Below, piece after piece: positions 1 to 9,899 of a DNA stretch of 64,000 bases (positions are counted from its first letter, which is position 1; every line of letters begins with the position of its first letter). This DNA comes from Epiperipatus broadwayi. Lineage: Eukaryota > Onychophora > Udeonychophora > Euonychophora > Peripatidae. The notes under the pieces are model-generated. The model had not been told where the DNA came from and did no database searches. It worked only from the letters and a program-made list of their open reading frames with translations. The position numbers and the translations under genes are program-made. The stretch is from NCBI GenBank assembly GCA_028023455.1, contig JAQFVV010000017.1, positions 870,001 to 934,000 on the forward strand, read 5' to 3'.

Positions 1-9
1 AACACTTAC

Positions 10-111
10 CAAAGGATTCTCTGGAATATAACGAATAATTATTTTTGACGTATTGAAGTAAAAAGGGTGAATATAGATTTTAAATAAATCTAATCTACTA
101 TCTTGCAAAGA
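10..111 (-). CDS. Coding exon of unidentified minus-strand gene (most 3' exon seen)
   Basis: Read on the minus strand, 34 codons stay open from an AG at 113-112 to a donor GTAAGTG starting at position 9. The peptide is well mixed, starts S-L-Q-D-S-R-L and ends Y-I-P-E-N-P-L, which is unlike the low-complexity peptides that random A+T-rich DNA gives. The exon starts and ends in phase 0, and the exon at 688-757 ends in phase 0, so the two join in frame. The gene continues beyond the left edge. I do not recognise the protein. Seen: open frame, splice sites, phase match. Inferred: that it is transcribed. Confidence 0.55.
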
Positions 112-351
112 CTTAACAAATTATACCCTAAAAAAGGAGTGAATTTTATTTTAAAAAGCAAATACAAAAAATAAAGTTGTATTTTGATTAATTGACTTAC
201 CTAGGGATTATTATTTGCGACGGATTAACGTAGCAAACTCACCTATAATTTTTACCTTTTTTTTTTTTTTTAAATTATCTCCTGTTTGTCATAAGTTAGT
301 GAAAAATGACTCAATTGGCAAATCTGACAGGTAGACTTTGCTAACAATATC

Positions 352-375
<24 letters not shown>
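352..375. repeat. (CT)n microsatellite
   Basis: About 12 CT units run directly into a T-tract. It lies in intronic or intergenic sequence of the minus-strand gene. Confidence 0.9.
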
Positions 376-382
<7 letters not shown>

Positions 383-687
383 AATTATTGTGACAAAGTT
401 TCGAGAAATAAATCATGTGATCACACGTCCTTACGTATGTTTTAATCTTGAGTATATATTATATAGTATACACAAAATAACTATTTTACAATTTTTTTCC
501 ATGATGATTGCTTTTGTGTTTTTTCTAATAAAAAGAATTGAATCAGATATAAAAGGAAACAGAGCTGTATGTGTATATACTTTTACCTGTTTAGGATTGA
601 CCCTTTCCCTTAACAACACAAGCGCTAGCTATAGAAAGCTTTATTCGTATTGAAAGGTAAGAAAGATCGTTCAAAATGACATTTTAC

Positions 688-757
688 CTCAGCTCCTAAT
701 TTAATCAGAAGTATGCAAACATGGGCCTTTTGTTGACATGTTTTCAATTTGTAAACT
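688..757 (-). CDS. Coding exon of unidentified minus-strand gene
   Basis: Minus-strand exon of 70 nt between a TTTAAG acceptor and a GAG/GTAAAAT donor. It begins with one base completing a split codon (phase 2) followed by 23 open codons, including V-Y-K-L-K-T-C and H-V-C-I-L-L-I-K-L-G-A-E, and ends in phase 0. The phase fits both neighbours: the exon at 1806-1938 ends in phase 2 and the exon at 10-111 starts in phase 0. The function is not recognised. Transcript evidence would settle the exact acceptor. Confidence 0.5.
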
Positions 758-1660
758 CTTAAATTCAAAAAAAAAGATTCTAAACTCTTACTGTGAGTTT
801 TTCTCAGTAGTTTTAATATTCATTTGACTTTCATAAATTGCTTGGAGTTTTCAAACAAAAGCAACATTTACGAAGTAGTTTGCCTGCAAACGCCATTCAC
901 AATTTAGAAAATTTCATTGATTAAGTCGCGTGTTTATTGGACAATTGATAAAGTCGTTAACGAGTGGCAAGCCATTTATTTCAACAGAAGCCGGAAATTT
1001 GTAGGCTTGTATGATAATATTAAATATTACCCCTTTTATTTGGACTTGACCGATTATAATTTAATTCTACAACAAGTTTGAAGCTTTGCTCTCTTTTTTT
1101 GCATAAATATATTTGATACATTTTTTTAAATGAATTGTTATAATATTTAACTTTTAAATATTGTTGTGTGAACTTGTTTGTGTTTATAATAATGAAATTA
1201 TCATTTCGTTGAATTGTTCATTTGGAAGAATGAATAGTAACAGGCTTCCTAAAAAAGAATTTTATGGGGAACCTCAATGCGGGATTCGTGGGAGAGATTG
1301 ACTCTCGTTCAAGTTTATAAAATTAATTGCTTTAAACATTTTCTAAATAAGTATTTTTATTGTTTTCATTAAGAAAATAGGGCTGAGAATAAAATATAAA
1401 GACGAGCTACAATTAGACAAAGTGTTAAGTTCTTTCAGAAGGTAAGAAAGGCTGCAGAAATTAAAAGACCGCATCTCAATATATCAAATAAATAGAATCA
1501 GGGTCGCTGCGGGGATAAGAAGCGCCTCCAATCTCATGAAATAAAATTTATAAATTAAGACGAAATAAATTCTATAAAATTTTATTTAATAAAAAATAAG
1601 TTAGCAGTAGAATATTTAAAAAATATAATTATTTACACTTTTACTTTTTTATTTACATAT
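758..1660. other. Intronic stretch, no gene recognised
   Basis: A+T-rich, stop-dense sequence between minus-strand exons. Two slightly G+C-richer patches (about 1265-1310 and 1495-1535) could be old repeat fragments but match nothing I know. Confidence 0.5.
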
Positions 1661-1665
1661 CTCAC

Positions 1666-1692
1666 CTGCTTTTGGCTGCCACAAAATAACTT
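1666..1692 (-). CDS. Possible 27-nt microexon of the minus-strand gene
   Basis: Minus strand: acceptor TTTCTAG, then 27 nt ending AGCAG before a strong GTGAGA donor. In phase 2 it reads S-Y-F-V-A-A-K-S flanked by split Arg codons, so it could be included or skipped without changing frame. Because the neighbouring exons also join directly in phase, the microexon is optional. A longer exon using an upstream acceptor is also possible. Confidence 0.3.
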
Positions 1693-1805
1693 CTAGAAAT
1701 TTTCTCTTCTTATGGTAAATAATAATTTGATTTTGAAAACTTGCGACCAAACTTGTTTTTAGGAAAGTCATTATTAATTAACTACCTGATTTCTAGAATT
1801 TTCAC

Positions 1806-1938
1806 CTAATTTTTATGTTCACAATTTTTGACCAAGTACCTGGATCGTTAACAACTTTTTTAAACTTCTTTTTCTGTTTTGAACTACAGGTAATTTGACA
1901 TTTTATCGGGATTGTGTCCTTGACTGGGTAGGTAGGAA
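1806..1938 (-). CDS. Coding exon of unidentified minus-strand gene
   Basis: Minus-strand exon of 133 nt (2 + 43 codons + 2). The acceptor is GTTAG (an alternative GAAAG acceptor would extend it to 1953) and the donor is ATTAG/GTGAAA. The peptide P-T-Y-P-V-K-D-T-I-P-I-K-C...N-D-P-G-T-W-S-K-I-V-N-I-K-I has the alternating pattern of a beta-sandwich, but I cannot place the family. It ends in phase 2, compatible with the phase-2 starts at 1692 and 757. Confidence 0.5.
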
Positions 1939-1953
1939 CTAACGAACATAAAT

Positions 1954-2705
1954 CTTTCACAAATAGAATAAAAACACACTCAAGACACAATGACTCCATA
2001 ACAAGAGAAATAATTTAACAGTTTAATGCAAACAGTTATATATTACAACGGAATTTAGATAAACATTTGGAACTGAATATATACATACATAATAAGTTAA
2101 CATATAGGAAACTTAATATAGATATATAATTTTATTATACAGGTAATTCTATTTCTAGTTTACGTATCTGTATTCTATGTGGCCTGTTGGGCTTACTAAA
2201 AACCATTAGGTTGGGGTGATCTGTAGAGACCCTATACACCTCCATTATCTACAGCCAAGGTATGATTCTCTGAGATATGACATCCCTTAGTATCTTCTGC
2301 TTCTTTGTCTCTGAAGTCTGGATGATCTTACAGTCTCATTGCCAATATAAAAATAAAAGTCTATTTTTTTTATTCTTTACGTAATACCTTGTCTCCATTA
2401 TGTTTTCTGGAGTACTATAGTTATAACAAGACTGATATAAATCTTAGATTTCTTTATCAATAAATAGATAAACTTTAACCAGCATGTCAATTAGTTTGTT
2501 AAAAAATAGATGTTGTTTCAAAACTATTAGTTGGTTATTTTTTAATTTAATTAAGAATCTCTCATGCAGTATTTATGTTTTCTGTCAACAAAATTTTATT
2601 CCTTCAGTAATGAAATATTTATACTATTATTTTTTTTTTTATGTGCTTGTTATCCCACTATCATATGATTATTGTACATACTATACTTTATTAAATATTA
2701 TATAT
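1954..2705. other. Intronic stretch, no gene recognised
   Basis: Mostly A+T-rich. A G+C-richer patch at 2170-2345 stands out in composition, but its open frames are short and I cannot assign it. Confidence 0.4.
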
Positions 2706-2739
2706 AGAACTTGCAAATAAGCTCTTAACAAGCTTTGCA

Positions 2740-2802
2740 GAATATCCCCGATTCCAGACCAGTTTCTGCTACTGGCTTCCTCAGTGAAGTGCTAGGTTAT
2801 TC
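2740..2802 (-). ncRNA. Hammerhead-ribozyme-like motif (left arm, degraded)
   Basis: On the minus strand the order is: distal stem I strand GAATAACC, then TTCA, core CTGAGGA, a weak stem II region, GAAAC, TG, GTC, then TGGA and the returning strand GGGGATATTC. Four proximal and about seven distal stem I pairs can form. An extra A follows CTGAGGA and stem II is reduced to two pairs, so activity is doubtful. It is the inverted partner of the motif at 3225. Confidence 0.4.
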
Positions 2803-3224
2803 AAGCATTAGATTAAAAATACCAGGATCAGCCCAGCACTTTATATAATGGATAACTATTAAGTAGAAAATCTGAAATTTTCAGACATCCATATGTCTTC
2901 CAATCTAGCTATCTAACTTAAGTAGCCATATGGGACTGAACCAAGTTTAGATATACCATATATTAATAACTTTAGCCTTATAAAATCACCAAAGCCTTGA
3001 TTTCTTTGTAATTTTATTTTTTGCTATTAAGGCTTTGGTGATTTTATATTGCTAAAGTTATTAATATATGGTGTATCTGAACTTGGTTCAGTCCCATATG
3101 GTTATTTAAGTTAGATAGCTGGATTGGAAGATATATGGATGTCTGAACATTTCAGATTTTCTACTTAATAGTTATCCATTAAATAAAGTGCTGGGATTGT
3201 CCTGGTATTTTTAATCTAATGCCT

Positions 3225-3287
3225 GAATATCCTAGCATCTCACTGAGGAAGTCAGTAGCAGAAACCGGTCTGGGGTTAGGGATATTC
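3225..3287 (+). ncRNA. Hammerhead-ribozyme-like motif (right arm)
   Basis: Plus strand: distal stem I 5' strand GAATATCCT (3225-3233); proximal TCTCA (3238-3242); core CTGAGGA (3243-3249); GAAAC (3261-3265); GTC (3268-3270, cleavage expected after 3270); proximal TGGGG (3271-3275); distal GGGATATTC (3279-3287). Stem I forms five proximal pairs (two G-U) and nine distal pairs around an internal loop, as in type I hammerheads of retroelements. Helix III is minimal. Weak points: an extra A after the core and a poor stem II. Confidence 0.45.
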
Positions 3288-3409
3288 TGCAAAGCTTGTT
3301 AAAAGCTTATTTGCAAGCTCTATGTATGACATTTGTAATACAAGCTTGTTAAATTAGGTCATGTGACCTATGACTTAATTTCTTTGTAATTTATCTTTTT
3401 TGTATGTAT

Positions 3410-3485
3410 ATGATCATGTATATCAGTTATATGAGATGGAGGGGATAGTTGAAGGGAGCTTGAATGTCTGTGTTCAAATCCCCTT
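3410..3485 (+). repeat. tRNA-derived SINE head (family A)
   Basis: The segment ends in GTTCAAATCCCC, a good polymerase III B box, with an A-box-like ATCAGTTATATGAGATGG about 45 bases upstream. The same arrangement recurs at 7665-7750 (+) and 48324-48402 (-). Only the tRNA-like head is recognisable; no tail family was identified. Confidence 0.45.
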
Positions 3486-4590
3486 TAATTACATCTAAAG
3501 TTCAGTATATATATTATGCTTGTATTCAAGTATATATATATTTGTTTGTTCAATATTTTTTTAAAAGTCATTAACAGTCACAGCACTTTATTTTAGTGTT
3601 AGGCTATACTGGATAACTATAAAAAAAATCAAACATTTGCTTTGTGCCACTAAATAATAAGGGTTTTTGGCACTTATAGAGCAACCATTTAGAAATGCAT
3701 TCAAATGATGTTATATGGTTGTTACATTCGACAGAGCGGCATTAAAATATTGATATAATCCATTTGTTAGGAATTAAATATTTTGACACATAATATCTTT
3801 TTCACTAATTCTGTATTCCTTGAATTTAAGCTATCATGTTGATAAAGCATGGGGTAGGCTCATTCAAAACAATATTTTTGAGATATGTTTAAGATAATAT
3901 TATGGATCCGTTATGAGATTTTAGTTAGGTAACAAGTCTCATAATAGTCTAAATTTGATGAAAAACAGATTATTAAAACATATTGAAAAAAAAATATTGG
4001 TATTAAAAAGAAAAAAGAAGATATTGCTATTTAAAAAAAGCCCAAAATAACACCAGAATCAACCCAAGATCCAATATTTGAGAATCCGACACTTTACTCT
4101 GCCTATATTGAACACATTCCTTTTAAAATATGGCTGACGAATGTTAATTACTTACTATATGATTGTTTTACAATCTATTGCAGAATTATTGTAATGATTA
4201 TGAGATATTTTTTATATAAGTTTGTTTTTAAATTCATTTTTTACATAAGTTAGGGTATTTAAATAATAGTGATTTAGAAATCCAAATATTTTTCATAGAC
4301 ATATAAATTTTGTTAATTACTACATAGAGCTGATCTGCTTGTTTTAGTACAAGATATGTAGTGTAGTCTACTTTGAACACTTGTCACAAGACTAAGTAAA
4401 AAAGTAAACCTCTTGTATTTAAATAAAAAATACAATCACATATTTCTAACAGTGGAGTGGTTGAGAAATCTAAACATTTTCATTTAGATTTAAATTGTAT
4501 TATTTATTGTAGAGACATTCTGTCCTCAATGATAAAGTGCCTTTATGCCCTGCACACTCACACATCATGATTCTGAATAGAAGTATATTC
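3486..4590. other. Intronic stretch, no gene recognised
   Basis: A+T-rich with long A and T runs and no supported exon or repeat. Confidence 0.4.
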
Positions 4591-4592
4591 TA

Positions 4593-4772
4593 TCATCATC
4601 AGCAGCAACCATTATCAATCCATTGCAGGATGAACAGCTCTTCAAATTTAATCCATCTTTTCTGATGTTTAGCTTCTCTTCTCCACATCACCCCTGCACA
4701 CTTTCTTATTTCATCCATCCATCTCACATGGGGTCTCTTACTGGGTCTTTTACAATCTCTTGGAATCCATAT
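4593..4772 (-). mobile_element. RTE-type LINE, 3' end fragment (antisense)
   Basis: The reverse complement matches the last ~180 bp of the LINE at 12862-16170: the region encoding the basic C-terminal tail (IPRDCKR...HVRWMDEIRK) and the short 3' UTR ending in GATGAT units, here seen as TATCATCATC at 4591-4600. Severely 5'-truncated, as is usual for LINE copies. No intact frame. Confidence 0.85.
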
Positions 4773-5116
4773 TTAGACATATTTATAATTTCATAGTTTG
4801 ATTTGTACAGTCATAGCAAAACTTTTTTTTTGTTATTTTTCATGAAAAATGGAAAGCCATACTGATGACAACAGTGCTTGTACAAAAATTTGCTTTTCCA
4901 TTCATCATTATTGTAGATGAATTTTTATTTATATATGTGTGTATATTTACATGTGGAATAGCCATTAATCTGCAGTTCACTAGAAATAAAACAGCTATAT
5001 ACACAAAATGTACAAGTGAACATTGATAGATGTCAGTCAATTGGAATAGAATAATATACTTTGTTTGGTAATCTAATATAAAATATTGCATAATATATCA
5101 TATGATAGATAATTAC

Positions 5117-5192
5117 CAGAAATAACATGATACTCTTCAATTCAGAGATTTTTAGCTCTCCTTTCAGTTGCTTTCTTATTGTGTTAACTATG
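5117..5192 (-). CDS. Coding exon of unidentified minus-strand gene
   Basis: Minus-strand exon of 76 nt with a good pyrimidine-rich acceptor (ATTGCTCAG) and a CTG/GTAATT donor. After one completing base come 25 open codons: I-V-N-T-I-R-K-Q-L-K-G-E-L-K-I-S-E-L-K..., an amphipathic, probably helical peptide. It starts in phase 2 and ends in phase 0. At least one further exon (phase 0 in, phase 1 out) is needed between here and 1938; I did not find it with confidence. Confidence 0.5.
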
Positions 5193-5354
5193 CTGAGCAA
5201 TAGTAATATAGTAAAAGAACTGTAGAAAGACAATGTATTTATATACAGTATAAATAAATAAAAGTCAGCAAAATGTTACATCGAAATGTGTGCATTTTTA
5301 TTGATGATTTAAAAATGTATATATATACAATATCAAATGATATAAGCATAATCA

Positions 5355-5631
5355 ACAAAATCCACTAGAATAATTCTACCAAAATTTTAAAATGCCTATA
5401 TAAAATTAAAGATTAATTTCCTTTGCTATAGCCAGATTATAGCATATTCTGCCATCTTAAGTAGCATTAAGTTAATATTTAATATTTTGAGTTTAATGAG
5501 CTTTAAATATTAACGTATTGCTACTCAAGATGGTGGAATATGCCGTAAGCTGGCTATAACAAAGGAAATTAATCTTTAATTTTATATAGGCATTTTTCAA
5601 TTTTGGTAGAATTATTCTAGTGGATTTTGTT
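5355..5631. repeat. Foldback element with ~126-bp arms
   Basis: The left arm (about 5355-5480) and right arm (about 5506-5631) are reverse complements with a few mismatches and a ~25-bp A+T loop. TGTATATATATA-like sequence flanks both sides. No coding capacity. It is MITE-like and different in sequence from the foldback at 2706. Confidence 0.85.
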
Positions 5632-6139
5632 TACGTGTATATATATTAAATTTACTGTTATGTTCCTATACTAACTATGATAATGGGATTGTGCATTTAT
5701 GCAACCACATATCCTTTCTTTTAGCACACATGCAGCTATTTTTGACTCTGGTGCTCTGTTTCATTCTTTTTTTTTGTTTGTTTTTAGTTCACCTTCAAGA
5801 GTTAAGAAAGCATTGATGATAACAGTATTAGTAATCTGGCTGCTTTTAGTTGTGATCTTTGTGTTTGGCAGTACAATCAGTAATGAGTTGGGTTGAAACT
5901 GGATACTGGGCAATGATTTTAAGTTTGGCAGCCCTATTTAGGGATTCTCTATTTACTACACAAATGGAAATGATGTAGAAAATGTAATATAAAAATAGTC
6001 TGACATAGTCTAGCTAGGATGCAATCCTTTATTTCTCATTAAAGCAATAGATGTAATATTATTCCCAGTAGTGATAAAGCAGGAAGCCATGATAATAATA
6101 AAAATATATATTATAATTTTTTTTCTTTTTAAATATAGG

Positions 6140-7195
6140 TACAAACTTTACTCGCAACAAACTCATTAATACCAAAATAGAGGACAGTACCGTAGTTAAA
6201 GAATTATTGAGATGTGAAACCAACTTAGCTGTTCTTAATAAGTTGTCTTTCACAGGAGGTTTACTATAAGCTTTTTTGAAAGGGCTGGTCAACAACTGAA
6301 AGGGGAATGCATGGTTTGGATTTGTTGCAAAGTCTAATTTAGAATGTTCTATTGTGGGAATTTTTCAATGTGTCGATGAAAAGCCAATGGCTGTTTAAAC
6401 TTGGCTTACTTATTAATGCATATTCCTCAGTATTAAATCCAGTGAATCCAAAGAAAACTTATTCATTGCTTGATAGCATTATTATAGCAATACCATTAAA
6501 AGATCACATTTTTATTTTGGAAGACTTTAATAAATGTGCTGTCACAGCAGTAAACTTTGTCCAAAACTTATCAGAAATACTAATAGAGGTGTTATAAACT
6601 TAAAATGATCTGTTCTTGTGCAACACATGGATTGACTGTCACAGTAAATGAACATGGATTCATCCACACTCCTCAAAACAATGGTATTTAATTAATTATA
6701 TTATAGTTAGAGTAAGCATTCCAGAAAACTCATATTATGTGAGTACTGACAAATTTGGATTGTTAGCGGATCCTAGATTAGTATGGTCCAAGGTTAAAAT
6801 GATCATTGCATTAAAAAGATCTTATTCTATTTATATTCTTGTGAAAATTCATGATCTTTCTTTAGAAGCCATTTGCTTTCAGTGCTGAATTTTATATATT
6901 ATTAAATACTAAAATTGCTAATTTGTATCTTCAGGATTATCATACTATTGAGGCTTGAAATTTTTTTTAAGGAGTATATTATGGAGACAAATCTATTTTT
7001 GGATTTACTTTCTGATAATGATCTCAGTGATTTGATTGAAAGGAAATATGAAGTATTTTCTGGTTGGTAAATTAAGAAATCAAATGTGGAGCTTCATGAT
7101 AAATATAGAGATTTAAAGGCAAAAATTCAACAACTGTCACAAAGGCTTAAAAATGATTGATGTATTAAATCTGCAAGATTCAGACATTTGCTGAT
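6140..7195 (+). pseudogene. Degraded non-LTR retrotransposon, endonuclease region
   Basis: Across shifting plus-strand frames, pieces match the apurinic-endonuclease part of LINE ORF2: an N-A-Y-S-S...D-S-I-I-I-A-I-P...D-H-I-F-I-L-E-D-F-N block at about 6412-6525 (family motif 'GDFNAR' decayed to EDFNKC), then C-A-T-H-G-L-T-V (6613-6640), a decayed 'DHRL' motif as D-P-R-L-V-W-S-K-V (about 6770-6796), and a helical linker K-Y-R-D-L-K-A-K-I-Q-Q near 7103-7135. Several stops and frameshifts; the reverse transcriptase is missing. It is a different LINE lineage from the RTE copies. Confidence 0.65.
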
Positions 7196-7585
7196 CATTA
7201 TTATTCTAATTTTTTTTTATGTATCTATGGACCTGAGAAATAATATCACAGTTCATCCAAGTCCACCATGTAACTAAGAAATGCCTTTGTGCAAGGTACA
7301 TTTTAATGCCCCCCCCCCCAATTCTATGAATTAAAATTTGTAAATTAAAAGACATTTTTCCAATGCTTTCACTGAAAATATAGCCTCATTTAACGTGTTC
7401 GGTAAGTAGTATACGTGCTTTATTTATTAATTTTTATATAAAGTAAACATGAAGAATAAAACACATGCTAAAATAAAACATATTAATGTTTTAAAAAATA
7501 ATTTTTGAAATAATAATTAAATAATACCTTAAAACTAAAATATTTATTGAATTAATCTATTCATTCAGTATATTGAATGTGTTCT

Positions 7586-7760
7586 ATATAAGTAACTAGA
7601 GGGATTTGAACTTAGGATTTTTCAGTCTATATTTGTCCTCTACTCCATCTCAAACAACCAAATATGTAATGTATGTGGTCATGTGTGTCAGTTGCTTAAT
7701 ATGAAGCAGAGGATGAATATAGATTGAAAAATCCTAAGTTCAAATCCCTCTAGCTACTTA
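7586..7760. repeat. Inverted pair of tRNA-derived SINE heads (family A)
   Basis: The left arm (about 7586-7645, minus sense) and right arm (about 7700-7758, plus sense) are nearly perfect reverse complements carrying GGATTTGAAC and GTTCAAATCC respectively, i.e. B boxes facing each other. The ~55-bp centre contains a TGTCAGTTGC A-box-like block, so the right copy (7665-7750) is the complete head. The transcript would fold into a hairpin. Confidence 0.6.
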
Positions 7761-7922
7761 AATATTTATTTAGTAAATTTGAAATTTTTTTTTTTTTTTC
7801 AAAACTTTTCATATCATTGTTTTGGACAATTATGTGAAAATGGTAGTGTAGATAGGAAATTCCCCTCCCCTTCTAAGGCTAGCTCTGATATTATATAATG
7901 AAATAATATATAAATTGCTTAC

Positions 7923-7961
7923 CAAATGGTATATACATCCAGAATATGATTCTTTAGAATG
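7923..7961 (-). CDS. Possible short exon of the minus-strand gene
   Basis: Minus strand: acceptor GTGAAG at 7963-7962, 39 nt open in phase 2, then a consensus donor TTTG/GTAAGC. It reads I-L-K-N-H-I-L-D-V-Y-T-I and its trailing TG joins the leading C of the exon at 5192 as a Cys codon. Against it: the plus strand of the same stretch is also open over about 26 codons, so strand assignment is uncertain. Confidence 0.25.
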
Positions 7962-8264
7962 CTTCACTTATGGGCTTCATCGTGCTTGCTTGCTGGTCAG
8001 TAATTCATTAAAACTTAATCATTGTTTGTTCGAAAACTCATTGAAAATCTCTCATGCATGATGTCATTTATTCAATTTTTTATGTGGTGTTGTCCACTAT
8101 TAATAACTATCATTTATATATATATATAATCCAATATTTTAAATTTTCATACTTACATTGTTTATTGATCACATAACTTTAATATTTTTTTAGAACCATC
8201 CAAAATAAGTCAATTTTAAATAACATGACTAATAAAACTTTTACATCCCATTTGCGCTATAACA

Positions 8265-9895
8265 TTCTTTGTAAAACAACATTTGGTATTTGTAGGAAAT
8301 TTATATCTGCAATAAAAAAAAGATGAAATTATTACTAAAAAGAGAGATGGCATCATGAAATGGGTAGAAGACTTCTATCAAGAATTATATAGTAATAAAG
8401 AACAAGTACCTCATATCTATTATATCTTCTGAATTGACCAGAATTTTAAATGAAGAAGTGAGACATGCAATTAAATTTATGAAGAAAGGAAAGGCTCCAG
8501 GTAATGATGGAATTATAATTCATATATTAAAAGAAGCAGGCGAAGAAATCGAATTTTTTTTAGTAAAGTTATATACCAAATGTCTAAATGATAAAGATGT
8601 ACCAGATGATTGGAAGAATGCAGTATTAATATTAATATTTTTAAAAAGATGATAAAGAAGATATTAGCGAATATAGACCTATCAGCCTTTTATTAATTTT
8701 ATACAAAAATTTTACCAAGATAATTATAACTCGTCTACAGAGAACATTGGATTTCCACCAACCAAGAGAACAAGCTGAATTTAAAAGTGGTTTTAGTACA
8801 AGACAAATGAATATGAGAGACCATTATGCTTTGGATTTGTAGATTATGAAAAGGCATTTGATTCTATAAACATTTCTTCAGTGATTAAAGCATTGGATCA
8901 TCAAGTTATAGATCCAGGATATTGTCATATTTTAAAGAATATTTATAAAAATGCAACAGCAACAATTAGATTACATAATGATACTAGGACAGTCAACAAT
9001 GAGAAGTGTGTAATACAGGGTGACTCCATATCTCCAAAACTTGTTATAGCAGTGCTGCAAGAAGTATTTTGTGGATTAAAATGGGAAGCTAAAGGAGTGA
9101 AAGTAAATGAAGATTATTTAAGTCATTTAGATTTTGCAGATGATGTAGTTATTTTTGCAAATAATGCTTTAGAGCTGCAGGAAATGTTGCAGAAGTTATC
9201 AGATGAAAGTAGGACTAAAAATAAATGCTAAAAAGTCTAAAGTAATGTTTAATGGATTTTCTCAAAATATGAAAATAAAGATTGATTATGATGAGTTAGA
9301 AGAAGTTAACAGTTACAAATACCTTGGTCAGATGATTAATACAAATGGAAACATAATGGATGAAATTAATCGTAGAATTAAACTTGGTTGAAGTTCTTTT
9401 GGTAGAAATAACTTGATACTAAAAGGAAATATGCCTATGTGTTTGAAAAGGAAGGTTTTTAATAAATGTGTTTTATCAGTTTTTACTTATGGATCTGAGA
9501 CTTAGTCACTTAATAGAAGAGCAATATAGAGACTTGAGAACCACTCAAAAAAGTATGGAGAGATACATGTTGGGAGTAACAAAAAGAGATTGAAAACACA
9601 ATATATGGATAAGAGAACAAATAGGTATTAGTGACCTCATTGAAAGAATTAGGAGACTGAAGTGGAGTTGGGCTGGACATATTGCTAGAAGAGATGATAA
9701 TAGATGTACAAGTGAAATCTTAAACTGGATTCAAAGAGATTGTAAAAGAGCCACAAAGAGACCACATGTAAGATGGATGGATGAAATAAGAAAGTGTGCA
9801 GTAGTGGTGTGGAGAAGAGAAGCTAAAAGATTGGAGACGGACTGAACTTGGAGAGACCTTCATCCTGCAGTGGATTGATAATGGTTGATAATGAT
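8265..9895 (+). pseudogene. RTE-type LINE, 5'-truncated copy (reverse transcriptase and tail)
   Basis: Collinear with 14480-16150 of the fuller LINE copy. It keeps the RT fingers motif GKAPGNDGI, the palm V-D-Y-E-K-A-F-D-S and the catalytic F-A-D-D (9133-9144), and ends with the basic tail and a TGATAATGATGA-rich 3' end near 9895. It is broken by frameshifts near 8650, 8800 and 9220 and by stops near 9390, 9505 and 9590. Its 5' end corresponds to a point just upstream of the adapter artefact in the other copy, so it shows the LINE sequence expected there. Confidence 0.85.
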
Positions 9896-9899
9896 GAAT

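Larger units (their letters stand above)
2706..3321. repeat. Foldback element with ~293-bp inverted arms and 30-bp loop
   Basis: The left arm (2706-2998) and right arm (3029-3321) are near-complete reverse complements with scattered mismatches, separated by a T-rich loop. Both arms carry, near their outer ends, a hammerhead-like core (annotated separately), so the two cores face outward in opposite orientations. No open frame. It could be a MITE-like foldback, or two inverted terminal units of a non-autonomous retroelement. No clean target duplication was seen. Confidence 0.9.

Noticed and set aside
195-240. Minus-strand exon ending at a strong CCCTAG/GTAAGT donor near 202
   Set aside because: All upstream frames hit stops within a few codons or need an unlikely acceptor, and the phase does not fit the neighbouring exons.
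5699-5896. Plus-strand frame with a hydrophobic segment after a good TTTTTAG acceptor
   Set aside because: A possible terminal exon of a small membrane protein, but no upstream exon or family match was found and hydrophobic frames are common in T-rich DNA.
7923-8006. Plus-strand open stretch K-W-Y-I-H-P-E-Y-D-S-L-E-C-F overlapping the proposed minus-strand exon
   Set aside because: No convincing plus-strand acceptor in phase and no match to GSAP; kept only as an argument against the minus-strand call.
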